A DNA stretch of 64,000 nucleotides from Akkermansia muciniphila (lineage in GTDB: Bacteria > Verrucomicrobiota > Verrucomicrobiia > Verrucomicrobiales > Akkermansiaceae): contig NZ_PJKB01000002.1 of NCBI RefSeq assembly GCF_002884975.1, forward strand, positions 765,369 to 829,368, in the 5' to 3' direction. The translations under genes were made by a program, and so were the position numbers. The notes below the pieces were generated by a model. That model saw nothing but the letters and a program-made list of their open reading frames with translations. It had not been told where the DNA came from and did no database searches. Positions 8,711-18,496 of this stretch are shown one piece after another; positions within the stretch are counted from its first letter, which is position 1; every line of letters begins with the position of its first letter.

Positions 8711-11449
8711 CTACATGGGGGGCAGCAGGCCTTCGGACGCAGGCAGGGCGCTTTCCGGAGCCGCGGCGTTTGCCGTGGTGGGAAGGGCGTTGCCGCGTAC
8801 GGGCTGGCCGGTGGCATCAATGATCTGACCCGTCACGAAGATCATCAGGTTCTTCTTGATATGGTTGTCAGAGTTGCTGCGGAAGAAGCGTCCGATGAGA
8901 GGCAGGTCACCGAAGATCGGCACCTTGTCTTCCACCGTCTGCACGTTTTCCGTGATCAAACCACCGATTGCCACGGTGTGGCCGTCGTAGATGAACAGGG
9001 ACGTTTCAACGGAACGCTTGGAGAAGATGGGCTGCTCAATGCGGTTTTCCGTCAGAGTCAGGGACATCGGCTTGCCGTCGGAACCAACGCCGGTGGACTG
9101 GATCGGGCTGCCGTAGTTCACGAAGCCTTCAAATTCCACGATGCTGGGCTTGAAGTTGAGGTCAATGATGTACTTGTTGTCACCAATGGTGGGCACAACT
9201 TCCAGGGTCACGCCAACGGGTTTCATTTCAAACACGCCGGGAGTGGCGGGAGTGACGGGGAAGCTGGTGACCTGGGCCGGGTTTTCGGTGCCTACAAGGT
9301 CATCCAGAACGTTGTTCCGGTTATTGTAGTTGCCGCCGCCCCAGCTGCTCACGTTGTTGGGAAGTTCCGGGGGTTCGTATTCGGTGGGGTACCAGAACTC
9401 GCGGATGATTTCAATCTTGGCGGTTTCACCGGACTTGGCGGTTACGCTGGGAGCGGTGAGAACGTCGGAGCCCTTCTTCTGGGACAGGCCGCGCATCAGC
9501 ATCTGGAAGGCGCCTTCGTCATAAATGCCCGTGAGGGACATGATGCCGGGAGCCGGGTTCTTCTTGGTGGCTTCAGAACGGTTGGTGCTGTTCAGCAGGT
9601 TGTCCACGGAGTTCTTGGAGATGGCATAGTCGCCCGTGCGGTTGCCGCCGGTAGCGAGGCCGTTGATCAGGCCGTTGCCGTCCGTGTTGGAGCTGTTGTT
9701 GTTTACGGGCCAGCCGCTCACGCCGCCGGGGGACTGGGTGAAGTCGTCCGGGATGAGGCCGGTGCCGTAGTTCGTGCCGCCGCCCAGGAAGGTGCTGCGG
9801 TCGTTACTGACGGAGAATGGAGTGACGATCCAGTCAAAGCCGAGCTCTTCCGTGTTTTCCTGGGTCACTTCCACGAACTTGGTCATGATGCGCACCTGCT
9901 GGGATTCACCGCGGGTGTTTTCAATGAGGCCTTCAATGAGGTCCAGGTTGCCGGAGGTGTTGCGGACGACCAGGGAGGAGTTGCCGTTGACAAGGAATGC
10001 CGTGGCGCCTTCCGGGAAGCTGATGCCGCTCTTTTGCAGCAGGCTGCGGATGGAGGGCATGGGCTTGAGGCCGGAGGAGCTTTCACCGCCGCCGCCGAAG
10101 GGGTCTTCAGTGCCGCCGCCATCGCTGTCTCCAACGGTGTTGCGGAGGGAGGACTGGAAGCCCGGAGGCACGGAGAAGGTGCGCTGGTAGAGGTCCACGT
10201 CATTGCCGCCGGCGGGAAGGATGGTGACTGCATAGTCTTCCACCTTCTGGCGCAGGCCTGCGTTACGGCAGATGAAGCGCAGCACTTCCAGCATGGGGAC
10301 GTTGGTCAGCTTGAGCTGGCCGATCTTGCGGGTGCGGATGCTTTCCTGCGGAGCGGCTGCCGGAGCAACTTCCGTAATTTCCGTGGACTCTTCGCCGAAG
10401 CCGGGGTCCTCAGCAGGGGGAGCTGCGGGGGTAACGGCTGCGGGCTGGGCGTCATTGATTACAAAGTTGATGCCGCGTTCGCCGTTCGGGCCTACGGTGC
10501 GGTCCAGTTCAATGGACTTCTTGCGCAGGTAGTCGATGGCGTCTTCCACGGTGGTGTCTTCAAAAGAGACGGAGGGGATGATGATGCTCTTGAGCTTCAT
10601 CAGGTTGGCGGTGGCGCCGTTGACGTCGGTCATCGGGGTGTTGTCCAAGCCGTCGGCTCCGGTCGGAGCTTCCATCGGGATGGGGCGTTCCCACATCTTG
10701 TCCACTTCCGCAAGCATGGTGCTGCGGGTTTCGTCATAGGCGGCGGCGTAATAGGCCATCCTGCGGCGGTTGACCGTTTCCTGTCCGCGGCGGGCCGCCA
10801 CGTTGTACGGGTCAATAACAAGAACCTTGTTGAACTCGGCGATGGCTTTGTCGTAGTCGCCGAGGTCATAGTAACCATAGGCCATGTGAAGGAGGGTGTT
10901 CACCTTTTCCACGTTCTTGACGTGCTCGGGGGTGAGCGCCGGATTCGTGCGAATCGGGTCCTTCATGTATTCGAGCGTCTGCTTGGCAAGCTTGACGTCC
11001 CGGGGATTGAGCTTGATGGCATCCTGAAGAAGCTTCTCAGCTTCGTCATAGCGGCCCACTTTGATGTATTCCTGAGCAACGGCGATGCTGGCGTCACCAA
11101 TGTTGTTGGCAATGGCTTCCTTGCGCTGGTCATTGATCGGCGCGGCGGGCAGCATGTTGTAAGCGGCATTGAATTTGTCCAGGGCTTCCTTGTACTTGCC
11201 TTCGCGGTACAGGTTGCGGCCTTCGGCAAGAAGCTGCATGGCTTCCTGGGTCTGCGCTTCGCGGCGTGCCATGGCTTGGCGCGCTGCATCGGACTGGTAG
11301 TAACTTCCCGGTCCGGCGTAGGACGAGCCATAAGCACTGGAGGTTCCGACGGCGCCGCCATCACCAGCCTGCGCAAACGGGCAGGAGGCAGCAATGGCCA
11401 TCAGCGCGATCAGAGAACGCTTCGGTTGATAAAGTGGTGCGTGGTCCAT
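8711..11449 (-). CDS. Secretin with N-terminal TPR repeats (Amuc_1098 homologue)
   Basis: This outer-membrane channel protein of the type II/III/IV pilus secretin family has 912 residues. A signal peptide ends in the FAQA region (about 1-28). TPR-like helices occupy roughly 40-235, including [13 protein letters not shown] and [14 protein letters not shown]. Two small secretin-type ring domains follow (about 285-325 and 375-425). The C-terminal secretin domain runs from about 500 to 880, with [15 protein letters not shown] and KKNLMIFVT near the end as in PilQ/GspD. It is the last gene of the five-gene operon. The TPR module fused to a secretin is unusual: in classical systems pilotin or TPR functions are on separate proteins. 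I know it as Amuc_1098 of A. muciniphila. What the channel exports is not evident from sequence. Confidence 0.93.
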   Translation of the reverse strand: MDHAPLYQPKRSLIALMAIAASCPFAQAGDGGAVGTSSAYGSSYAGPGSYYQSDAARQAMARREAQTQEAMQLLAEGRNLYREGKYKEALDKFNAAYNMLPAAPINDQRKEAIANNIGDASIAVAQEYIKVGRYDEAEKLLQDAIKLNPRDVKLAKQTLEYMKDPIRTNPALTPEHVKNVEKVNTLLHMAYGYYDLGDYDKAIAEFNKVLVIDPYNVAARRGQETVNRRRMAYYAAAYDETRSTMLAEVDKMWERPIPMEAPTGADGLDNTPMTDVNGATANLMKLKSIIIPSVSFEDTTVEDAIDYLRKKSIELDRTVGPNGERGINFVINDAQPAAVTPAAPPAEDPGFGEESTEITEVAPAAAPQESIRTRKIGQLKLTNVPMLEVLRFICRNAGLRQKVEDYAVTILPAGGNDVDLYQRTFSVPPGFQSSLRNTVGDSDGGGTEDPFGGGGESSSGLKPMPSIRSLLQKSGISFPEGATAFLVNGNSSLVVRNTSGNLDLIEGLIENTRGESQQVRIMTKFVEVTQENTEELGFDWIVTPFSVSNDRSTFLGGGTNYGTGLIPDDFTQSPGGVSGWPVNNNSSNTDGNGLINGLATGGNRTGDYAISKNSVDNLLNSTNRSEATKKNPAPGIMSLTGIYDEGAFQMLMRGLSQKKGSDVLTAPSVTAKSGETAKIEIIREFWYPTEYEPPELPNNVSSWGGGNYNNRNNVLDDLVGTENPAQVTSFPVTPATPGVFEMKPVGVTLEVVPTIGDNKYIIDLNFKPSIVEFEGFVNYGSPIQSTGVGSDGKPMSLTLTENRIEQPIFSKRSVETSLFIYDGHTVAIGGLITENVQTVEDKVPIFGDLPLIGRFFRSNSDNHIKKNLMIFVTGQIIDATGQPVRGNALPTTANAAAPESALPASEGLLPPM

Positions 11450-11520
11450 AGTTAGGTTCTTCTTTTTACATGTTTTTCGGATTTGTGAAGCTTTTTTTTC
11501 AGAAAAGTTTAAATCCGGGT

Positions 11521-12534
11521 CTATTTTTTCTTGCTCAGTGTTGTTTGTTCTCCAGTTGTTTTGTTGGCAATGGTTACGGTCTGCGTAGCATTATCAACGG
11601 TTTTCAGCGTGTAGGTCTGTTTGGTGTCTCCCGGGATCTGGAAGTCGGCTCCTTCTTCCACCTCGAAGCTGGTGTCCCTGCTGGGGCCGGCGGCGATAGT
11701 AAGGTTTGCTTTCTTATCAATGATTGGAATGACGTATTTTGTGCCGCGCCTGATGGTGTAGGTCTGGCCGTTTTTGGTCGGCTTCAGGTCCTTGACAACG
11801 GCTTCTTCATCCGTCTCCACCATGTCCAGGCTGGGATTCTTGAATTCCTTGTTGGTGACGCTGACAAGCTCAAACCTGGGTTTGTCTTTTGTATTTTTCC
11901 GGGTGCCGAACTGGCCGTTAACCTGGACGACGTTTTTCCAGAGCTCCTGCTTGGCGCGGTTTAATCCCTTGAAGGTAAAATCGTTGCCGTCAGCCTGCGT
12001 GAAGCCCAGGAAAAAGCCGAACTGCTTGATTTCATCAACAAAGAGCTTGTTGACAAGGGGCGGGTGGCTGTTGGGGTCATTGGGAAGCGTCTTGGCCTCA
12101 TATTCCTCCTGCACCGTGAATCCGTCGTTGTCCGGGTCGCGGGTGAGGACGTCCGAGTAAACGAATTCATTTTCCAGGCCGTTGTCCAGGAACCATTTGT
12201 TCGGAATATTGCCGTGGATGGGAGGGCCGGAGACGATGTCAAAGGGTTCCATCCCCCCTTCCTTGATCCAGAGGCTGGGCGCTACGAAGCCCACGTATTG
12301 CTGGGTTTCCTGTGCAATGGGCTTGAGCTCATGGGAGGCGGAAAGCTCCTGATTGACCTCCGCGGCCTTTTTAATGCCGGCGGGCGGTTCAATCGCCTTT
12401 TCTGAAACCTGCGTGGTGAACTTGTACTTGTCATTCAGTCCCAGAAGGGTCAGCGTACCGTAGGCGGCTACCCCCAGGCCCAGCACGATGCCGGAAGCCA
12501 GCAGGATCTTGTCGTAGTTTTGTTTTTCAGACAT
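11521..12534 (-). CDS. Amuc_1099 homologue, bitopic membrane protein of the pilus-like operon
   Basis: This 337-residue protein has a short cytoplasmic N-terminus, one membrane helix (about 10-32) and a periplasmic body. The C-terminal part contains repeated short beta-rich stretches around [13 protein letters not shown] and [16 protein letters not shown], suggesting two related beta-domains. It lies between Amuc_1100 (33 nt upstream) and the secretin (71 nt downstream), where classical pilus operons place PilP, the lipoprotein linking PilN/O to the secretin. I see no sequence proof of PilP homology, and a lipobox is absent. The positional role is an inference; the identity as Amuc_1099 is by recognition of the locus. 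Confidence 0.88.
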   Translation of the reverse strand: MSEKQNYDKILLASGIVLGLGVAAYGTLTLLGLNDKYKFTTQVSEKAIEPPAGIKKAAEVNQELSASHELKPIAQETQQYVGFVAPSLWIKEGGMEPFDIVSGPPIHGNIPNKWFLDNGLENEFVYSDVLTRDPDNDGFTVQEEYEAKTLPNDPNSHPPLVNKLFVDEIKQFGFFLGFTQADGNDFTFKGLNRAKQELWKNVVQVNGQFGTRKNTKDKPRFELVSVTNKEFKNPSLDMVETDEEAVVKDLKPTKNGQTYTIRRGTKYVIPIIDKKANLTIAAGPSRDTSFEVEEGADFQIPGDTKQTYTLKTVDNATQTVTIANKTTGEQTTLSKKK

Positions 12535-12567
12535 GTTGAAAGTATTTGCTGCGGTTGGTTGCCGTAA

Positions 12568-13527
12568 TTAGTCTTCAGACGGTTCCTGCGCCTTGGGCTG
12601 GTTGAAGTGGACCAGGTTCAGGGAGACCTGGACAAAGATTTGCTCCTTGCCCATGTAAGGCTTGATGACTTGCTGGATGGCCGGAGCCGCGGATTGGGCC
12701 GCCGCTTCATCCGCCGGCCTCAGGTCCGCCGCTCCCGCGGCGGACTGTGCCGCGGCAGGCTTGGGCGCCGCCGGTCCGGCGATGGGGGGTGGCATCATCC
12801 GTTCATTGCGGATTCTGATGGAGTTGACCGTGAAAAGGTAGTCCTGGGAGTCCGTGATGGCGTTCATGGCCTTCAGCACGCTTTCCCGGTCGCCCTGGAA
12901 GGCAATTTCCAGCGGCATGGGGGACCAGGGCGCCTGGTTGGGTTCCTCCGCTTCCTCTTCCGGGTTGTTCGCCGGGTTTTCAATAGGAAGCTGGGGACGG
13001 TACACCTTGATGAATTTGGTCAGTCCGCAATCCGTCAGCTTGTTAGCGAGGCTGTTGACCGCTTTCAGTTCAAAGCCCAGCGTGGAGGCTGCCTGGACGC
13101 TGGGGGCCTGGGTGCTGTAAACCTGGAAGCCGAGCCAGGAGGAGGTGTCCGTAATCTGGATATTCTTTTTCTTGCAGGCGGCGATCAGGGCGTCCCTGAA
13201 CGTTTTCAGTTCATTCTGGAACGCGGTGGGCGTGGTGGGAACCAGCGCGGAGGAAGCCAGGAAAGGCTTGTAGGCCGTTTCCAGGTTGGTGACCGCCTTG
13301 GCATAGCGGTTCAATTCCTTTTCCAGCTCATTGTTCGACGTGCGGCTGGGCGTGATTTCAGCCGCGTTGGCGGACTTGATCTCCTTGGAGGCGACGCTGA
13401 TTTTCTTGTCCAGCTCACTGCGTTTGGAATTGACCATGTATCCCGTCACGGATAACCCCACGAATAAGAGAAGCCCCACGCCCGCTACCATGGCGGCGGG
13501 CTTGTTGTCTGTAATCCAATTGCTCAT
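12568..13527 (-). CDS. Amuc_1100 homologue, PilO-like membrane protein
   Basis: Amuc_1100 is the abundant envelope protein of A. muciniphila reported to signal through TLR2 and to improve metabolic health in mice. This 319-residue homologue has a membrane helix at about 11-33, a coiled-coil stretch (about 36-90), a compact alpha/beta region and a Pro/Ala-rich linker (about 250-290) before a conserved tail. The fold order (helix, coiled coil, ferredoxin-like domain) resembles PilO. Compared with the type-strain protein as I remember it, there are scattered substitutions and the Ala/Pro linker differs, pointing to another strain or species of the genus. The ATG lacks a Shine-Dalgarno sequence. 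Confidence 0.95.
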   Translation of the reverse strand: MSNWITDNKPAAMVAGVGLLLFVGLSVTGYMVNSKRSELDKKISVASKEIKSANAAEITPSRTSNNELEKELNRYAKAVTNLETAYKPFLASSALVPTTPTAFQNELKTFRDALIAACKKKNIQITDTSSWLGFQVYSTQAPSVQAASTLGFELKAVNSLANKLTDCGLTKFIKVYRPQLPIENPANNPEEEAEEPNQAPWSPMPLEIAFQGDRESVLKAMNAITDSQDYLFTVNSIRIRNERMMPPPIAGPAAPKPAAAQSAAGAADLRPADEAAAQSAAPAIQQVIKPYMGKEQIFVQVSLNLVHFNQPKAQEPSED

Positions 13528-13556
13528 AAAATATGTCTTGTTCGGGTTGGGTAATC

Positions 13557-15395
13557 TTATTTGTTAAAGTGCACGGGAATGGGAGTTTTCAACGGAAGCA
13601 CCAGCTTGAAGGGAACAAAGGGCCCGGCCGCCGCGTCTATCTTGGCGTCCTTGGCGCCCAGTTCCATGATCTGGCGGGCTTCCAGCTTGACGTCTCCGTG
13701 CTTGAAGGTGAACAGGGAGTCCTTGTTCCCGTCTATTTTTGCCTGGAGGTCCTGGATGATTCTCTGTCCGCCCAGGCTGCGGCGGACAAAGCCGGTCAGG
13801 CGCAGGGCGTTAACGCTGTAAACGGTTTGCTCGTCATCATTGGCGGCATTCGCGGCGGCTTCCGTCCTGATGTCATCCACCAGGGACGTGTTCTTGTCAG
13901 ACGTGAAGGAGTCCTTGATGACGGAGTAGCCCGTGATCTGGGTGGTATCCTCCGGGTTGAAGTGCGCCAGCGGTTCAAAATCCGTGAACCAGTAGGGGTA
14001 CTCCTTGTGTTCCGACTGTTCCAGCAGATGCTTGATAATATCCGCGTAACCGTAGCGCTGGAGCGTGAGCTGCTGGTAGGCGGCCAGGGTGGAGTCCAGC
14101 TTTTTCAGTTCCTGCTCCTTCTGGCGCAGGGCGGATTGTTCCGACTTGATGGAAGTGACGGTGGGCTGGACGTTTGCCAGGGTCTCCTCCGCCTTCTTGA
14201 CGCCCATGTACCCCGTTACGGCATAGGCCGCGGCGCCGATGACGGCGATGGCAACCCCCGCGATGATGGCGGGCATCTTTTTCTGGTTGGCCCGCTTTTT
14301 GGCAATTGCCGTGGGTTCCAGGTCAATGTTGAGGGAGGCCCTCCCGATGGCGTTGACGGCGGTGCCGATCAGGCCGCCCAGAATGAAGGCTTCACGGGAA
14401 ATGGTGTTGACATCCACGCCGGAGCCCACGCCCACATTGTGCATGGGGTTGAAGAAGGAGATCGGTATGCCCAGCTTGTCTTCCAGGAATTCCTTGGTGT
14501 AGGGCAGGGATGCGCCGCCGCCGCACAGGTATGCCTTGACGGGCGCGCTTCCGTTCATCTGGGCGCGGTAATGGTTGGTGGTGCGCTGGATTTCAGACGC
14601 GAGCCGGGTCATGGCCGTGCGGATGACGGTAGCCAGGTTGGCCGTGGCGGGGTCCAGCCCCTCCGTCTGCCCGTTGCTCATGGAAACGAGTCCGCTGGTA
14701 GTCTTCAGGCGTTCCGCCTCCATGAAGGGGACGTTGAATTCACGGGCGATGGCGGATGTAACGAAAATGCCGCCTGCGGAAATGCTGCGGGTGAAGAAGC
14801 GTCCCTGTTCGCTGTAAATGAGGTCCGTGGACTTGGCGCCGATGTCGATGAGCATCACCGGCTCCGTTTCTTCCGGGTAGCTGTCCACATAAGCGTTGTA
14901 CAGGGAAGTCAGGGCGCAGTCCACCTTGCCGGTGGAAAGACCGTGGGAGACGATTTCATCATTAAGGGTGTCCAGGTCTTCCGCCTTGATGGCTACCAGG
15001 ACGGCTTCACGTTCCAGGCCCTTGGCCGGGAGAAGGTGGTAGTCCCACACCACTTCATCCAGCGGGAAGGGGACGTGCTGCTGGGCTTCAAAGCGGATGA
15101 GCTGTTCCACATCCGTATCATCCAGAGCCGGAAGCTTGACGAAGCGGATGAATACGGATTGACCGGAAACGGAATAGTTGGCGACGCTGCCTTTGACATT
15201 GAGCTCCTGGACGAGGTCGGCGATTGCCTCCCCTATTTTCGTCAGGCGCAAGCCTTCCGCTGACGGGTCCAGCACTACGAGGCGCGTAGCATAGCGGTCC
15301 AGAATGAGGGCGTCCTTGGAGGTCTTGGAAAAGACGCCCATGGATACTCTCTGGGAACCTACGTTTAATGCGACGATTTGTCGTGAATTAGCCAT
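13557..15395 (-). CDS. PilM-PilN fusion protein (Amuc_1101 homologue)
   Basis: The first 345 residues form an actin-like ATPase domain of the PilM type: ALNVGSQ at 9-15 is the first phosphate motif, and LIDIGAKSTDL near 182-192 the second. A PilN-like half follows: NIDLEP near 356-361 corresponds to the INLLP motif that starts PilN. After it come a membrane helix (about 375-397), a coiled coil (about 400-440) and a periplasmic domain to residue 612. In classical pilus operons PilM binds the cytoplasmic tail of a separate PilN through that same motif, so fusion locks the pair together. Amuc_1100, in the PilO position, follows 29 nt downstream. I know the gene as Amuc_1101. Confidence 0.9.
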   Translation of the reverse strand: MANSRQIVALNVGSQRVSMGVFSKTSKDALILDRYATRLVVLDPSAEGLRLTKIGEAIADLVQELNVKGSVANYSVSGQSVFIRFVKLPALDDTDVEQLIRFEAQQHVPFPLDEVVWDYHLLPAKGLEREAVLVAIKAEDLDTLNDEIVSHGLSTGKVDCALTSLYNAYVDSYPEETEPVMLIDIGAKSTDLIYSEQGRFFTRSISAGGIFVTSAIAREFNVPFMEAERLKTTSGLVSMSNGQTEGLDPATANLATVIRTAMTRLASEIQRTTNHYRAQMNGSAPVKAYLCGGGASLPYTKEFLEDKLGIPISFFNPMHNVGVGSGVDVNTISREAFILGGLIGTAVNAIGRASLNIDLEPTAIAKKRANQKKMPAIIAGVAIAVIGAAAYAVTGYMGVKKAEETLANVQPTVTSIKSEQSALRQKEQELKKLDSTLAAYQQLTLQRYGYADIIKHLLEQSEHKEYPYWFTDFEPLAHFNPEDTTQITGYSVIKDSFTSDKNTSLVDDIRTEAAANAANDDEQTVYSVNALRLTGFVRRSLGGQRIIQDLQAKIDGNKDSLFTFKHGDVKLEARQIMELGAKDAKIDAAAGPFVPFKLVLPLKTPIPVHFNK

Positions 15396-15444
15396 GGGTG
15401 ATTTCTGTTAAATAAAAATGAAGGGTGGATAATGTTGAAGGGCG

Positions 15445-16164
15445 TTACTCGCCGTCCGCCGCCGGGGTTTCCGCGGGGGCGCCGAACGGGGCGGGTTCCG
15501 GGCTGGAAGTCGGCTGCGGGCTGTTGGGCCTCATGATTTCCGGATAGCGGTCATACCAGTACACGGAGAAGGGCGTTTCATCCTTGTTCAGCAGGGGGTA
15601 ATAGGATGTTTCCACGATGCTGGGGGACTGGATGGTCCACCATTTTTCCATCTTGCCGCGTTCGGAGGAATAGGTGGCGACTATTTTGCCGTTGTATTCC
15701 ACCACCACGCCCTGGTACTTCACCCATTTGCCCCTGCCGCCTTCGGAACCGGTGATGCGCTTGACGGAAGAGGGAGACAGGTAGACGGAGGCATACGTGG
15801 CCTCCCCTACGGGAACATTGACGTATTTGACTTCCTTGTAAAGTTTCAGGTACTGGCGGGCGCGGTCCGGATTGACCACGGCAATATAGAATTTGAACGT
15901 CAGGGAATCGATGTAGCCGGACTTGGGAGCGGGAGCCGCGTCCACCTTGAAGGGTATCTCAAAATCCGCCCATCTCTTCGGCTTGGGCAGGGGCCGGGGG
16001 TCGTCCTGGGTCATGACGTTGGGGGACTGGCGCATGTACAGGGACAGCTTTTCCAGCGTGACCTTCACCTGCATTCTGGGGTTGCTGGTGGTTTGCGCCG
16101 ATGCCACAGGGATGAAAAGCACCGCAGCCAGCATGGCCGTGATAGTGTTAAGGATGGATTTCAT
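15445..16164 (-). CDS. Amuc_1102 homologue, secreted protein of the pilus-like operon
   Basis: This is the first gene of the operon, 49 nt before the PilM-PilN fusion. The 239-residue product has a signal peptide (about 1-23, ending VASAQ) and no further membrane segment. The mature part looks like a beta-rich domain, with a Pro/Ala tail from about residue 210. The locus makes it Amuc_1102. I do not recognise a wider family, and nothing indicates an enzyme. Co-transcription suggests it assists assembly of, or sits on, the secretin complex. Confidence 0.85.
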   Translation of the reverse strand: MKSILNTITAMLAAVLFIPVASAQTTSNPRMQVKVTLEKLSLYMRQSPNVMTQDDPRPLPKPKRWADFEIPFKVDAAPAPKSGYIDSLTFKFYIAVVNPDRARQYLKLYKEVKYVNVPVGEATYASVYLSPSSVKRITGSEGGRGKWVKYQGVVVEYNGKIVATYSSERGKMEKWWTIQSPSIVETSYYPLLNKDETPFSVYWYDRYPEIMRPNSPQPTSSPEPAPFGAPAETPAADGE

Positions 16165-16311
16165 AGCACAATTCGATTCCCTGATTAGTTACACCAAAAA
16201 CCGAACTGTGGCTAGCAAAAATCTCTTGTTTCTTTCCCCGGAACGGGTGCGGCGCGGTCCGGAGCTTCTCCCGGCACAGTCAAGAAAAAATCATGCGGCA
16301 TGGCTGCGGGC

Positions 16312-16340
16312 TTGACCTGGAAGGGGTGTTTTCACATGCT
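16312..16340 (+). promoter_or_regulatory. Candidate promoter of the M42 peptidase gene, leaderless
   Basis: TTGACC (16312-16317), a 17-nt spacer and CATGCT (16335-16340) end six bases before the ATG at 16347. The weak -10 is offset by the same spacing to the start codon seen at other genes here. Confidence 0.35.
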
Positions 16341-16346
16341 CGGTCC

Positions 16347-17426
16347 ATGGCGATTGATTCGGAGCTGCTGGGAAAGTTTTCAGAGGCCCATGGCATTTCA
16401 GGGCACGAGGATGAAGTGCGGAACCTTGTGGCGCGGGAGCTGGCGGGATGCGGGGAATTCTCCTCCGATGGTTCCGGCTGCCTTTTCTGCGCCAATGGCA
16501 ATTCAGGCCCCCGCGTGATGCTGGCCGCCCACATGGATGAAATTGGCTTCCTGGTGCAGAATATCACCGGAAACGGCTTTCTGCAGCTGGTGGGCATAGG
16601 CGGGTGGTGGCCGCATACCCTGTTAAGCCAGCGTGTTCTGGTGAAGACGCGCTCGGGTCGCAGCATTCAGGGGGTGATCGGCTCCAAGCCGCCCCATTTT
16701 CTGCCGGAAGGCCAGCGCAACAGCGTCATGAGTATGGAGGCCCTGTTTGTGGACGTGGGCGCTGAAAGCGCGGAACAGGCTCGGAATGAATTCGGCATTC
16801 ACCTGGGTGATCCCGTGGTGCCGGACGTGAAATTCACATCTCTGGAAAATCCGTTCCGGGTGATGGGCAAGGCCTTTGACAACCGCGCCGGCCTCTCCGT
16901 AATGATAGAAGCGTTCAAGACGCTGTGCCGGGAAGGGCACCCCAATACTCTGATTGCCGCCGCTACGGTGCAGGAGGAAGTAGGGACCAGGGGCGCCAGG
17001 ACGGCCGGAGTCGCCATGCGCCCGGATTGCGTCATTGTGCTGGAAGGACCGCCTGCGGACGATACCCCCGGCTTTACGGCGGCGGACTCCCAGGGAGCCC
17101 TGGGCGGCGGCGTTCAGATCAGGCTGTTTGACCCTACGGCCATCACCAACCCGCGGCTGGTCGCCCTGGCTGAGGAAGTGGCGGAGAAGGCAGGCATCCC
17201 CTTCCAGTTAACGGTGCGCCGCTCCGGTGGAACGGATGCGGGCGCCCTGCATCTCTCCGGCAAGGGAGTCCCTTGCATTGTGCTGGGAATCCCCACCCGG
17301 TACATCCACGCCCATAACGGCGTGCTGGACCTGCGGGATTACCGTGCGGCGGTGGAACTGACGGTGGCGCTGGCGCGTGCCCTGGACCATGAAACCGTGG
17401 AAGCCCTCACTCATTACCTGCCCTGA
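16347..17426 (+). CDS. M42-family metallo-aminopeptidase
   Basis: This cytoplasmic di-metal aminopeptidase of the TET/glutamyl-aminopeptidase type has 359 residues from the chosen start. The metal-site residues are in place: His62 in AAHMDE, bridging Asp178 in FDNRAG, catalytic Glu210 and Glu211 in VQEEVGTRGA, the Asp of DDTPG near 239, and a late His in YIHAHNG. The ATG at 16347 puts the FSEAHGISGHE segment at the normal distance from the N-terminus. The frame is open upstream to 16293, but those residues are unconserved. lgt follows 11 nt downstream, so the pair is probably one transcript. Such enzymes trim peptides taken up or released by the proteasome-like machinery; the substrate preference cannot be read here. 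Confidence 0.9.
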   Translation: MAIDSELLGKFSEAHGISGHEDEVRNLVARELAGCGEFSSDGSGCLFCANGNSGPRVMLAAHMDEIGFLVQNITGNGFLQLVGIGGWWPHTLLSQRVLVKTRSGRSIQGVIGSKPPHFLPEGQRNSVMSMEALFVDVGAESAEQARNEFGIHLGDPVVPDVKFTSLENPFRVMGKAFDNRAGLSVMIEAFKTLCREGHPNTLIAAATVQEEVGTRGARTAGVAMRPDCVIVLEGPPADDTPGFTAADSQGALGGGVQIRLFDPTAITNPRLVALAEEVAEKAGIPFQLTVRRSGGTDAGALHLSGKGVPCIVLGIPTRYIHAHNGVLDLRDYRAAVELTVALARALDHETVEALTHYLP

Positions 17427-17437
17427 AAGAAACGCTC

Positions 17438-18496
17438 ATGAACCCGACTGCTTACGTACACGACCTGGACCCCGTCATCTGGCAGGTTACGGACTCCATT
17501 GCCCTGCGCTGGTATGGCCTGGCTTACCTGATGGGCTTCATCGGAGGATACTTTCTGCTCTCCTGGCTGTCCCGCCGGAAACTGTACCCCATTCCGCAGG
17601 ACAAGCTGGCGGACTTTGTCACCTATGTGGCGATCTTTGGCGTCCTGATCGGCGGACGGCTGGGGTACGTGCTCTTTTACCAGATACCTAATCATGGCTG
17701 GTCCCAGTTCCTCGCGGACCCGCTGATGGCTCTGCGGGTATGGGAAGGAGGCATGGCAAGCCACGGAGGAATGATCGGCGTGGGGCTGTACACGTTCTAT
17801 TACGCGTGGAAGCACCGCGTTAAATGGGTGGCCCTGCTGGACGGCCTAGCCATTGTGGCTCCCGTGGGGCTGTTCTTTGGCCGCATGGCCAACTTCATCA
17901 ATGGGGAGCTGTACGGGCGCATTGTATCCCCCGGTTCCACGCAGGGAATGATCTTTCCGGCGGAACTCTCCCAGGACCCGGACTTGTTTGTCCGGGTGGC
18001 CTCCCGCATTTATGAAACGCCCGGCTTGGTGGACAAGCTCTCTCTTTCCGGGGTGGCTGTTCCGGAACATATGAACGCCGCCTGGGTGGTTGACCGGGTG
18101 AGGGATACGCCCGCCATCAAGGAAATTGTGAGCGAGATGATGCAGGACCATGCGCGCTACCCCTCCCAGCTATATGAGGCATTTGCGGAAGGAGTGCTTC
18201 TTTTTGCGGTCCTGTGGTTCATCCGGGTGAAATTCCCGCGGGCGTGGAACGGCGTCTTCTGCGGCGTCTTTGCCATTCTGTATGCTGTCGGCAGAATCGT
18301 TTGCGAGGAATACCGGGAACCTGATTCCCCCTTCTCCATGGGCCTGACCCGCGGGCAGTTCCTTTCCGTCTTCCTCGTGCTGGTGGGCGTAGCATTCTTT
18401 GTCTATGCCTTTAAAACCAGGCAAACGGTTCAGGAATGCAACTTCTATGATCCGGAGAAGAAGAACAAGGAGGAGTCAGCCGGGAAGACTGCTTAA
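17438..18496 (+). CDS. lgt: Prolipoprotein diacylglyceryl transferase
   Basis: Lgt transfers diacylglycerol from phosphatidylglycerol to the lipobox cysteine of lipoprotein precursors in the inner membrane. It is a 352-residue polytopic protein. EGGMASHGGMIG is at 103-114, with a His at 109 as in the family, and the signature GRMANFINGELYGR is at 148-161. An Ala replaces the second Gly of the usual GRxGNFxNxE. An insert of roughly 60 residues separates this signature from the conserved YPSQLYEA segment, longer than in E. coli Lgt. The stop codon overlaps that of the convergent lipoprotein gene by about 3 nt. Two lipoprotein genes, which would be substrates, lie directly beside it. Confidence 0.94.
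   Translation: MNPTAYVHDLDPVIWQVTDSIALRWYGLAYLMGFIGGYFLLSWLSRRKLYPIPQDKLADFVTYVAIFGVLIGGRLGYVLFYQIPNHGWSQFLADPLMALRVWEGGMASHGGMIGVGLYTFYYAWKHRVKWVALLDGLAIVAPVGLFFGRMANFINGELYGRIVSPGSTQGMIFPAELSQDPDLFVRVASRIYETPGLVDKLSLSGVAVPEHMNAAWVVDRVRDTPAIKEIVSEMMQDHARYPSQLYEAFAEGVLLFAVLWFIRVKFPRAWNGVFCGVFAILYAVGRIVCEEYREPDSPFSMGLTRGQFLSVFLVLVGVAFFVYAFKTRQTVQECNFYDPEKKNKEESAGKTA

Noticed and set aside
8642-11455. 937-codon plus-strand frame antisense to the secretin
   Set aside because: Same cause. The secretin on the minus strand is clearly the real gene and the antisense product is low-complexity Gly/Val/His-rich.
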